From the NCBI GenBank assembly GCA_018063485.1, contig JAGPBG010000004.1, forward strand, positions 1 through 18,020: a stretch of 18,020 nt of DNA. The letters run 5' to 3'. The DNA comes from Cypionkella sp. (lineage in GTDB: Bacteria > Pseudomonadota > Alphaproteobacteria > Rhodobacterales > Rhodobacteraceae). The notes under the pieces were generated by a model that saw nothing but the letters and a program-made list of their open reading frames with translations, did not search any database and was not told the DNA's origin. Position numbers and translations under genes: made by a program. This document shows, one piece after another, positions 7,400 to 15,400 of the stretch (within the stretch, counting starts at the first letter, position 1; every line of letters starts with the position of its first letter).

Positions 7400-8347
7400 G
7401 TGGAACAAACGCCGATCCTGACGCTCACCCTCAATCCGGCGCTGGATATGTCGACCGATGTGCCCGATGTCATTGCGAACCAGAAACTGCGCTGTTCGGC
7501 ACCGCAGCTTGATCCGGGCGGTGGCGGGCTGAATGTCAGCCGCGCGGTGCGGATCATGGGGGGCGACAGTCTGGCACTGGTGGCCTTGGGCGGATTGACC
7601 GGCGAGCGGCTGGCAGGGCTGATCCGCGCCGAAGGTGTCCCGTTTCTTTCACTGGTGTCACCGGGCGAAACCCGGCAAAGCCTGACCGTGACCGAAACCA
7701 GCACCGGGCGGCAATATCGCTTCATGTTGCCCGGCCCGCTATGGTCGCCCGAGGATCAGGACCGGGTGTTTCACCTGCTGCGCGCCTCGACCCGACCGGG
7801 AATTTTCGGCGTGATTTCCGGCAGTCAGCCCCCCGGCGTGCCGGTGGATTTCCCTGCCCGGCTGGCGGCCTCCATGCCCGGAGTGCAAGTGCTGCTGGAT
7901 ACTTCGGGGCCAACCCTGCACCAGGCGGTTGACAAGCCGATCCCCGGCCTTGCCGTGCTGCGGATGGACGGGCAAGAGGCCGAAAGCATCAAGGGGCATC
8001 CTTTGGAAACCCGCCAGGACAGCGCCGATTTTGCCAGCCGGCTGGTCGCGGCGGGCGCGGCAAAGCGAGTGATTCTGGCGCGCGGAGCCGAAGGATCTGT
8101 CATCGCCGAGGCCGGGCAACGGTTGTTTGTGGTGGCGCCAAAGGTTGCCGTCAAAAGCAAGGTGGGGGCGGGCGACAGTTTCGTTGCAGGCTTTGTGCTG
8201 GCTTTGGCGCGGGGCGGGGATGTTGCGGCGGCCATGGCGATGGGATCGGCCGCAGCCAGCGCCGCCGTAATGTCCGATGCCACCGAGCTTTGCGATGCAG
8301 CCGAGGTGCAACGCCTGCTGCCACTTTGCACGGTCAGCCCGCTCTAG
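7400..8347 (+). CDS. pfkB: PfkB-family sugar phosphate kinase (6-phosphofructokinase II / 1-phosphofructokinase type)
   Basis: 315 residues, using a GTG start at 7400 with GGGAG 9 nt upstream. It closely follows the E. coli PfkB layout: TLTLNPALD near the N-terminus, QKLRCSAPQLDPGGGGLNVSR (about 28-48), GRQYRFMLPG (about 103-112), VISGSQPPGV (about 138-147), and the ATP-site/catalytic motif VGAGDSFVAG (Asp259). The expected reaction is ATP-dependent phosphorylation of fructose 6-phosphate or a related sugar phosphate; exact substrate is unproven. The usual KPN..E segment is changed to RMDGQE (about 188-193), replacing the Asn of the NxxE motif by Asp. The stop TAG overlaps the convergent nadE stop within CTAG. 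Only 21 bp separate it from the preceding secreted-protein gene. Confidence 0.88.
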   Translation: MEQTPILTLTLNPALDMSTDVPDVIANQKLRCSAPQLDPGGGGLNVSRAVRIMGGDSLALVALGGLTGERLAGLIRAEGVPFLSLVSPGETRQSLTVTETSTGRQYRFMLPGPLWSPEDQDRVFHLLRASTRPGIFGVISGSQPPGVPVDFPARLAASMPGVQVLLDTSGPTLHQAVDKPIPGLAVLRMDGQEAESIKGHPLETRQDSADFASRLVAAGAAKRVILARGAEGSVIAEAGQRLFVVAPKVAVKSKVGAGDSFVAGFVLALARGGDVAAAMAMGSAAASAAVMSDATELCDAAEVQRLLPLCTVSPL

Positions 8348-10002
8348 GCTTCATCCCGCCAGCGGTTCGCAATTGGATAGCGCCGATCCATCCAGAACGC
8401 TTTTCTGGTCAGGCGGGTGCCGGGGGCAGCCTGAAAGCGTTTGTACTCGCTGATATAAAGCAGATGTTCTACCCGCTTGACCGTGGCCCTGTCATGGCCT
8501 TCGGCCACCAGATCGGCCACCGACGCCTCGCGCTCAACCAAACCGTCAAGAATGGCGTCAAGCACCGGATAGGGCGGCAAGCTGTCCTCATCCTTTTGAT
8601 CCGGGCGCAACTCGGCACTGGGCGGCTTTTCGATCACGCGGGCCGGGATCAACTCACCCGCGGGGGCCAGCATCCACGGGCGATGATTGGCATTGCGCCA
8701 GCGGCAGGTGCCGAAAACGCGGGTTTTATAGAGATCTTTCAGAGGGTTATACCCACCATTCATATCACCATAGATCGTGCAATAGCCCACCGCCATTTCC
8801 GACTTGTTGCCGGTGGTCAGCAGCATTTCGCCAAATTTGTTCGACATCGCCATCAGCAAAAGCCCGCGCAGGCGCGACTGGATGTTCTCTTCGGTCACAT
8901 CCGGTTTGGTTCCGGCAAACAGATCGCCCAAAGCCTCGCCCACCGCCTCCTGCGCCCCGCTGATCGGGACAGTATCCAACCGGCAGCCCAAGGCATTGGC
9001 TACCGCCGCCGCATCCTCAAGTGAGGTTTCCGACGTGTAGCGCGAGGGCAGCATCACACAGCGGACATTCTCCGGGCCAATGGCATCCGCCGCAATAGCC
9101 GCCACAATGGCAGAATCAATCCCGCCCGACAGGCCGAGCAAAACCCTCTTGAACCCGGTCTTGCCCAGATAATCGCGCACAGACATCACCATGGCGGTGT
9201 AATCAGCCTCATAGGAATTGGGGATCAGCGCCATCATTCCCGGCTCAGCCCGCCAGCCATTCGGGCCTTCGACAAACTCGATCTCGGTGAAACAGGGTTC
9301 AAACTGTGGCAGTTGCGCCATCAGTACGCCGCCGGGGTTCAAAACAAACGACGCACCATCAAACACCTGATCATCCTCGCCGCCGATCATGTTCAGATAG
9401 ACCAGCGGCAACCCGGTTTCGATTACCCGCGATACCATCAGATGCGTACGCACCGCAGGCTTGCCGCGATGATAGGGCGAACCATTGGGCACCAGCAAGA
9501 TCTGCGCGCCACTTTCCTCCAGGGTCTCGCAAACTTCGCTATGCCAGGCGTCCTCACAAATTGGCGAGCCGATGCGCAAAGGCCCTACCCGATAAGGGCC
9601 TTGCGGCGGGGCCGAAGCAAAGACGCGTTTTTCGTCAAACACCCCGTCATTGGGTAGATCATGTTTCAGGATCACCGCATCAATCCTGCCCTGCTGCAAG
9701 ATGTAATAGGCGTTGTAAATCTTGCCGTCCCTGGCGTGGGGCGCGCCGATCCCCATCGCCGGGCCATCCCCCATCCGCGCCGCCAGATCGGCCACCGCAG
9801 CCATGGCCGAGGCCACAAAGGCCGGTTTCAGCACCAGATCCTGCGTCTGATAGCCGGACACGAACATCTCGGTCAGCGCAACCATATCGGCACCCGATGC
9901 CCTGGCCCTTTCCCATGCTGCAAAGGCCTGCGCACAATTGGCCTCGATCGCCCCCAGTGTGGGGTTCAATTGCGCGAGCATCAGTCGAAAGCGAGCGGCC
10001 AT
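8344..10002 (-). CDS. nadE: Glutamine-dependent NAD+ synthetase
   Basis: Makes NAD+ from nicotinic acid adenine dinucleotide, ATP and glutamine-derived ammonia. The ATG at 10002 is chosen because GGAGG lies 5 nt upstream and MAARFRLMLAQLNPTLGAI matches the family start; the upstream 52-codon extension looks like non-coding leader. The product is 552 residues. The N-terminal nitrilase-like glutaminase domain has the Glu-Lys-Cys triad at E45 (LTEMFVSGY), K113 (LKHDLPN) and C149 (SPICEDAWH). The C-terminal synthetase has the P-loop LSGGIDS (291-297), GNKSEMAVGYCTIYGD and AELRPDQKDEDSLP. It appears complete. It is convergent with pfkB, sharing the stop-codon CTAG, and divergent from the MORN-repeat gene across 156 bp. 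Confidence 0.97.
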   Translation of the reverse strand: MAARFRLMLAQLNPTLGAIEANCAQAFAAWERARASGADMVALTEMFVSGYQTQDLVLKPAFVASAMAAVADLAARMGDGPAMGIGAPHARDGKIYNAYYILQQGRIDAVILKHDLPNDGVFDEKRVFASAPPQGPYRVGPLRIGSPICEDAWHSEVCETLEESGAQILLVPNGSPYHRGKPAVRTHLMVSRVIETGLPLVYLNMIGGEDDQVFDGASFVLNPGGVLMAQLPQFEPCFTEIEFVEGPNGWRAEPGMMALIPNSYEADYTAMVMSVRDYLGKTGFKRVLLGLSGGIDSAIVAAIAADAIGPENVRCVMLPSRYTSETSLEDAAAVANALGCRLDTVPISGAQEAVGEALGDLFAGTKPDVTEENIQSRLRGLLLMAMSNKFGEMLLTTGNKSEMAVGYCTIYGDMNGGYNPLKDLYKTRVFGTCRWRNANHRPWMLAPAGELIPARVIEKPPSAELRPDQKDEDSLPPYPVLDAILDGLVEREASVADLVAEGHDRATVKRVEHLLYISEYKRFQAAPGTRLTRKAFWMDRRYPIANRWRDEA

Positions 10003-10158
10003 CAGGGCCTCCGTTAGGTTCGGTTGGCAGGGTTCTAGCAGGTTCCCCGGCAAGGGAAAGCCTTTGCCCGCCAATGCCCCAGCCACCCACCTTGTCAGGC
10101 CGTAGCCAGTGCCGTTAGGGTAGCGACAAATTACAGCGCAAAAGGGCGGTGGGATCAA
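10003..10158. promoter_or_regulatory. Divergent intergenic region between nadE and the MORN-repeat gene
   Basis: 156 bp that must hold both promoters if the genes are transcribed independently. For the plus strand, TTGTCA (10092-10097) with TAGGGT (10116-10121) at 18-bp spacing is a weak candidate. A bulged hairpin (GGCAAGG with CCTTTGCC) lies near 10050. The MORN-gene ribosome site is weak (GGTGGG about 5 nt before ATG). No clear operator is seen. Confidence 0.35.
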
Positions 10159-11580
10159 ATGGGTCGGCTAAACATCATCATTGCGGCGTTTGTGGGATCA
10201 GCCCTTGCCACCGGGGCCTTTGCGCAAGACATCATCACCAAGAAATATGATGACGGTTCCGTCTATGAAGGCACCTTCGTCAATGGCTTGCAAGACGGCA
10301 CCGGCACCTACCGCTTGCCCAACGGCTATGAATACACCGGCGACTGGGTGGCCGGAGTGATCAGCGGAAAAGGCAAGGCACGCTTTCCCAACGGCTCGGT
10401 CTATGAGGGTCAGTTTGTCAGCGGCAAACCCGAAGGTCAGGGAACCATCACCTTTGCCAACGGCGGCTCTTATGCCGGGGATTGGACCGGGGGCGAGATG
10501 ACCGGCAACGGCAAAGTGACCTATGCCAATGGCGTGGTCTATGAAGGCGCCGTGCGCGCTGGGCAGCACCACGGCAAGGGCATTTTGGTTGATCCAGACG
10601 GAAATCGCTATGAAGGGGGTTGGGTCGATGGCAAGATGCAGGGCAAAGGCAAATTCACCTATTCCGATGGCTCTACCTATGACGGCGATTTTGTCGCCGG
10701 AGAGCGTTCAGGCCAAGGCACATTGATCCTTCCCGATGGGCTGACCTATGTTGGCAACTGGAAAGACGGACAAACCAACGGCACCGGCAAGCTGACCCAG
10801 CCGAATGGCGACAGCTATCAAGGCCCCTTCGTCGATGGTCAACGCTCTGGTGACGGGAAAATCTCTTTTGCCAATGGCGACGTTTATGTCGGCGCATTCA
10901 AGGCCGACCAACGCAGCGGCAAAGGCATTTTCACGGCCAAGGACGGTACGGTTTATGATGGTGACTGGTTTGGGGGAAAGATGCAGGGGATAGGCAAGAT
11001 GAGCTATCCCAATGGCGATGTCTATGAGGGCGGCTTTGCAGACGACCAGCAAGACGGCAAGGGCAAGATCACCTATGCCGATGGATCGACCTATGACGGC
11101 GACTGGAAACATGGCGCGATCACCGGAAATGGCAAGGCCGTCTACGCCAATGGTGCCAGCTATGACGGCGCGCTGCTCAATGCCCTGCCCGAAGGCAAGG
11201 GCGTGATGCTTTACGCCGACGGCTTTCGCTATGAAGGTGATTGGAAAGCCGGAAAACGCGAAGGCAGTGGCCTGGCCACCTGGGCAGATGGAACAAGCTA
11301 CAGCGGCGGCTTCAAGAACGGTTTGCGTGAGGGCAAGGGCAAACTGGTGCAGCCTGACGGCTTCAGCTATGATGGTGATTGGCTGGCTGGCGAGATGACA
11401 GGCCAAGGGGTTGCGCTCTATCCCGGCGGGGATCGCTATGAGGGTGGCTTTGTCGCAGGCAAGCGTGACGGCACCGGCGTTCTGACCTATTCAAATGGCA
11501 AAACAGCCGGAGGCACCTGGACCAAAGGCATCCTGACCGCCCCGGCACCCGCAACCGAGCCTGTGCCCCCGGCAAATTAG
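10159..11580 (+). CDS. Secreted MORN-repeat protein, 18 uniform 23-residue repeats
   Basis: 473 residues. The N-terminus MGRLNIIIAAFVGSALATGAFA is a clear signal peptide with probable cleavage before QDIITKK, placing the protein in the periplasm or outside. From residue 31 to 444 the protein is 18 consecutive MORN repeats, each exactly 23 residues with no insertions, on the pattern (P/A)(N/D)G..Y.G.(W/F)..G...G.G... . A degenerate 19th unit (SNGKTAGGTWTKG) and a Pro/Ala-rich tail (APAPATEPVPPAN) finish it. MORN repeats form beta-hairpin ribbons that bind proteins or lipids in eukaryotes; bacterial roles are mostly unknown. No enzyme domain is fused to it. It is divergent from nadE, and a partner cannot be inferred from the neighbours. 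The start is a good ATG with a weak ribosome site. Confidence 0.93.
   Translation: MGRLNIIIAAFVGSALATGAFAQDIITKKYDDGSVYEGTFVNGLQDGTGTYRLPNGYEYTGDWVAGVISGKGKARFPNGSVYEGQFVSGKPEGQGTITFANGGSYAGDWTGGEMTGNGKVTYANGVVYEGAVRAGQHHGKGILVDPDGNRYEGGWVDGKMQGKGKFTYSDGSTYDGDFVAGERSGQGTLILPDGLTYVGNWKDGQTNGTGKLTQPNGDSYQGPFVDGQRSGDGKISFANGDVYVGAFKADQRSGKGIFTAKDGTVYDGDWFGGKMQGIGKMSYPNGDVYEGGFADDQQDGKGKITYADGSTYDGDWKHGAITGNGKAVYANGASYDGALLNALPEGKGVMLYADGFRYEGDWKAGKREGSGLATWADGTSYSGGFKNGLREGKGKLVQPDGFSYDGDWLAGEMTGQGVALYPGGDRYEGGFVAGKRDGTGVLTYSNGKTAGGTWTKGILTAPAPATEPVPPAN
10249..11490 (+). repeat. 18 x 69-bp coding MORN repeat array
   Basis: Eighteen in-frame 69-bp units encode the 23-residue MORN repeats. The units keep strict length while the DNA has diverged, with ATGG, GGCAAGG and CTATGA-like words recurring at fixed phase. 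This points to old duplications under constant structural constraint rather than recent slippage. Confidence 0.9.
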
Positions 11581-11649
11581 ACCGGTCCCACACCGGAAAC
11601 GGCGGACGGGTCGCCCGGTAGCCCTTTGCAAGGCTGGCCCGCCAAGACG

Positions 11650-11715
11650 TCCGGCAATCCCAAGGGGTCTGGTAATCAGGCAGAGTCTGGCAATCAGGCA
11701 GAGTCTGGCAATCAG
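11650..11715. repeat. 18-bp tandem repeat downstream of the rhomboid gene, about 3.7 copies
   Basis: Two near-identical units of TCTGGYAATCAGGCAGAG (11668-11685, 11686-11703) are followed by a partial copy (11704-11715) and preceded by a degenerate one (11650-11667, about 12/18 matches). The last copy includes the stop codon of the rhomboid gene. Read in the rhomboid frame, the three good units each carry a TGA. It fills about half of the 131-bp gap between the convergent MORN and rhomboid genes. No terminator is recognisable there. Confidence 0.85.
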
Positions 11716-12452
11716 CGGCGTCGGGTAACCCGCGGGATGCGCGAGGTTGTCAACTCATATTGCGCCGCCGGATGGGGGGGCCGGCCCTTGGTTCGCGCCC
11801 AATAGCCTCGCGCACCGCGCCGCAACCACACCGGCAGCGTCAACACCAAACCACCTGCAAAGCCACCGACATGGGCCATATAGGCCACTCCGTCAGTGCT
11901 GTTTGCCGCGCCATTGAAAAATTGCAGCGCGAACCAGACCCCAAGCACGATCCAGGCCGGAATGGTGAAGATGCGGAAAAAGATCACAAAAATGATCAGC
12001 ACATCCACCTTGGCGCGCGGATAAAGCAGAAGATACCCGCCCAGCACCCCGGCAATCGCCCCAGAGGCCCCCACCATCGGCACAGCCGAGGTTGGGTCCG
12101 CAAGAATTTGCAGCCCCGCAGCGGCCAGCCCCGAGGCAAGATAGAACAGCGCAAAGCCGAAATGCCCCATCTCGTCTTCGATATTGTCGCCAAATATCCA
12201 CAAAAACAGCATGTTGCCTGCAAGGTGCAGAAATCCACCATGCAAGAACATCGAAGTAATAATCGTTTGATAGCCAAAGCCAGCCGTGATGCGACCCGGC
12301 ACCAGACCCCAGTTGAAAAAGAATGCATCCATCGCCCGGCCGTGATCAATCCGGTCCCAATAAGCGAAGAAGATCGCGATATTCGCCGCTAACAGCGCGT
12401 AGGTCACAAAGGGCCTGCTCCCCGAAGGGTTATGATCGCGGATCGGAAACAT
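11712..12452 (-). CDS. Rhomboid-family intramembrane serine protease
   Basis: 246 residues, starting MFPIRDHNPSGSRPFVTYALLAANI, a common start for this alphaproteobacterial rhomboid type. Six transmembrane segments can be placed between about 15 and 210. The catalytic serine is in VGASGAIAGV (S130) and the histidine in YMAHVGGFAGG (H194). The HxxxN motif of TM2, HGGFLHLAGNM (H76, N80), and the GNIxxxxGDNIEDEMGH-type loop are also present. It should cleave membrane protein substrates within the bilayer; the substrate is unknown. The short cytoplasmic C-tail is arginine-rich. It follows putA by 38 bp and may be read from the same transcript. Its start codon sits in the loop of a perfect 15-bp hairpin, and the last codon overlaps an 18-bp tandem repeat. 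Confidence 0.95.
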   Translation of the reverse strand: MFPIRDHNPSGSRPFVTYALLAANIAIFFAYWDRIDHGRAMDAFFFNWGLVPGRITAGFGYQTIITSMFLHGGFLHLAGNMLFLWIFGDNIEDEMGHFGFALFYLASGLAAAGLQILADPTSAVPMVGASGAIAGVLGGYLLLYPRAKVDVLIIFVIFFRIFTIPAWIVLGVWFALQFFNGAANSTDGVAYMAHVGGFAGGLVLTLPVWLRRGARGYWARTKGRPPHPAAQYELTTSRIPRVTRRR

Positions 12453-12476
12453 GGCCCACGTTTTCCGATCCGCGAT
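12435..12476 (-). promoter_or_regulatory. Perfect 15-bp stem-loop with the rhomboid start codon in its loop
   Basis: Arms ATCGCGGATCGGAAA (12476-12462, minus strand) and TTTCCGATCCGCGAT (12449-12435) are exactly complementary. The 12-nt loop ACGTGGGCCATG ends in the rhomboid ATG. The 3' arm encodes residues 2-6 (FPIRD). The hairpin begins 14 nt after the putA stop. It could limit rhomboid translation, mark the putA mRNA 3' end, or both. It has no trailing U-run typical of an intrinsic terminator. Confidence 0.75.
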
Positions 12477-12490
12477 GGCGCGTCAAGCAG

Positions 12491-15400
12491 TTAGCCGTCA
12501 GAAACCTCGGCCAACAATTGCGCATTGCCGCCCGAGGCGGTGGTGTCGATGCAGATGTGACGCTCAAGCACCGCATGGGCGGCATCGGGCAAAGTGCCGA
12601 TCAGCGGCAGGATCGGGCCTTTGCGCGCAGAAAGGGCCTGCGCATAGCGCCGCGCAATTGTCTCATCGCCCCAGCAGATCGCACCAGAGAATCCGCTCAG
12701 GGTGGTAAGAGCTGATGGGTCCAGTCCGGGGGCTTCAACGGCAAGCCCCCCCAATTTGCGAACCGCTTCCGCCTGAGCCGCACCATCGGGCCCAAGGCAC
12801 AAAATCGGCAAGCGGGTAGTGGCGGTCAGCCGGTTGGATTCGCCCGTTGGCCCCGGTAAAATCCGCGCCGGATGCTCCGGGGCGGCAGGCACCGCCAGCA
12901 GGGCTGCGCAAACGTCGGCCTCGGTCACCTTGCGGGAATCGGTCACCTTGCGGGAATCGGCCCCAGCTTCAGGCCGGTCCAGCCGAGTGAAACGGGTCAG
13001 ATACTCCGGCCCGCCCGCTTTCGGGCCAGTGCCGGAAAGGCCTTCACCGCCAAAGGGTTGGCTGCCCACCACTGCGCCGATCTGATTGCGGTTCACATAG
13101 ATATTGCCCACATGCAGCGCCTCGGTCACCGATTGCACCCGGTCATCAATCCGCGTGTGCAACCCAAAGGTCAGCCCGTAGCCGGTGGCATTAACAGCCT
13201 GCACCACCTTGTCAACCTCACTCGCCTTGAAGGTGGCAACATGCAGCACCGGGCCAAAAATCTCACGCGGCATATCCGCAATACCGCCCACCCTGATCAC
13301 CGTAGGGGCAATGAAAGTGCCCGCTTTGGGTGCCGACATTTCCTTGATCACCCGGCCCTCAAGACGTGCCGCGCCGATGTAATCTGCAATGGCCTTTTGG
13401 GCCTCGGCATCAATCACCGGGCCGATGTCATTGACCAGATGCCATGGATCGCCCAGCGTAAACTCCTCCATCGCGCCAAACAGCATTTCCTGCACGGTTT
13501 CGGCCACATCTTCTTGCACATACAAACAGCGCAGCGCCGAACAGCGCTGGCCCGCCGATTGGAAACTTGAGGCCAGAATGTCGCGCACCGCCTGTTCAGG
13601 CAGCGCCGTGCTGTCGACCAGCATCGCATTCAGCCCCCCGGTTTCCGCAATCAGCGGCGCTGTCGGGTCCAGATGTTCGGCCATCGCCGCGCGGATTTTC
13701 AGCGCGGTTTCGGTCGATCCGGTAAAGGCCACGCCCTTGATGCGCGCATCGCGGGTCAGCGCCGCGCCCACCGCACCATCGCCGGGCAAAAGCTGCAAAG
13801 CGCTCGCGGGCACCCCGGCCTGTAACAACAAGGATACCGCCCGCGCCGCAATCAGCGGGGTCTGTTCGGCGGGTTTGGCAATCACACCATTGCCAGCCGC
13901 CAGTGCCGCGCCGATCTGCCCCGAGAAAATCGCCAGCGGAAAATTCCATGGGCTGATACAGGCAAACACGCCCCGCGCGGGCGCGATCAACCCCGCCGCG
14001 CCATCGGCATAATAGCGCAGGAAATCCACCGCTTCGCGCAATTCCGACACTGCGTCGGCCAGCGATTTCCCAGCCTCGCGCGCCAAAAGCGCAAAGAAGC
14101 CACCGAAATCGGCCTCATAAAGATCGGCAGCGCGGCGCAACACTTCGGCGCGAATCTCGGCACTGGCGGCCCAGGGTTCGGCCAGTCGCAGCGCCGTATC
14201 GACATCGCCGGGGGCCGAGGTCAGCACCTGCCCCACCCGCTCGCCGGTGGCCGGGTTGGTCACATCCAGCCGCAAGCCGCCCACCATCCGCCCGGCCAGA
14301 ACCGGACCTGCCTCAAACGCATGGCTGGCATAAGGCGCGCGCGCGGTCTCGATATCGGCCAGATCGCCGCTATCGGTCAGATCCCAGCCTTGCGAATTGC
14401 GCCGCGTGCCGAACAAATCCGGTCCCGTGGTGATGGCCTTTGACACCACCGGGTCCATCGCCTCCATCGCATCCAGCGGGCAGGCTGCCACACGTTCGGG
14501 GCTGACCTCTTCGTTCACAATCTGGTTCACGAAAGACGAGTTCGCACCATTCTCCAGCAAACGCCGCACAAGGTAAGCCAGCAAATCCCGATGCGCGCCC
14601 ACAGGTGCATAAATCCGGCAACGTGTGCCGCTGTCGGTCAGCACGATGTCATGCAGCCGCTCGCCCATCCCATGCAACCGCTGGAATTCAAAGGCGCGTT
14701 TGTCGTCGGCCATGTCCATGATTGCAGCCACTGTATGGGCATTATGCGTCGCAAACTGCGGATAAATCCGGTCCACCATGCCCAGGAGTTTCTTCGCATT
14801 GGCGATGTAACTTACATCTGTGGCTTGTTTGCGGGTGAAAACCGGGAAACTTTCCAGCCCCAGAACCTGTGCCCGCTTGATCTCGGCGTCCCAATAGGCG
14901 CCCTTGACCAGCCGCACCATGATCTTGCGATCCAGCTTTACCGCCAACGCATGCAGCCAATCAATCACCGCCCCCGCGCGACGTCCATAGGCCTGCACCA
15001 CCACGCCAAAGCCATCCCAGCCGCGCAACGCCGGATCGGCCAGAACCGCCTCGATCACCTGCAACGACAGCACCAAGCGGTCGGCCTCTTCGGCATCAAT
15101 ATTGAAACCCAAGCCCGCCGCCTTGGCCAGCCCGGCCAAAGCCCGCACCCGAGGCACCAATTCCTCCATCACCCGCTCGCGCTTGGCGACCTCATAGCGC
15201 GGATGCAGCGCCGACAGTTTCACCGAAATGCCGGGGTTCGAGCGGATATCGCCCTTGGTGGCGGCCTTGGCGATCGAGGTGATCGCCGCTGAATAGCTCA
15301 GATGATAGCGCCGCGCGTCGGCCTCGGTGCGGGCCGCCTCGCCAAGCATGTCATAGCTGTAGGTATAGCCTTTAGCCTCCAACTCCTGCGCGCGTTTCAT

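Noticed and set aside
10003..10158. In-frame N-terminal extension of NadE by 52 residues
   Set aside because: Not similar to the family start; GGAGG is correctly spaced before the ATG at 10002, and the region is needed for promoters.
10708..11406. A 232-codon minus-strand open frame within the MORN gene
   Set aside because: It mirrors the repeat periodicity of the MORN array (recurring IAxAIG-like segments) and so is a by-product of the repeats.
10249..11490. MORN DNA repeats considered as a CRISPR-like or minisatellite array
   Set aside because: Units are contiguous, diverged, in frame and encode a clear protein fold; there are no spacers.
11581..11649. Possible terminator after the MORN gene (CGGG-TCG-CCCG and a bulged GCCCTT/AAGGC hairpin)
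   Set aside because: Stems are only 4-5 bp and no T-run follows.
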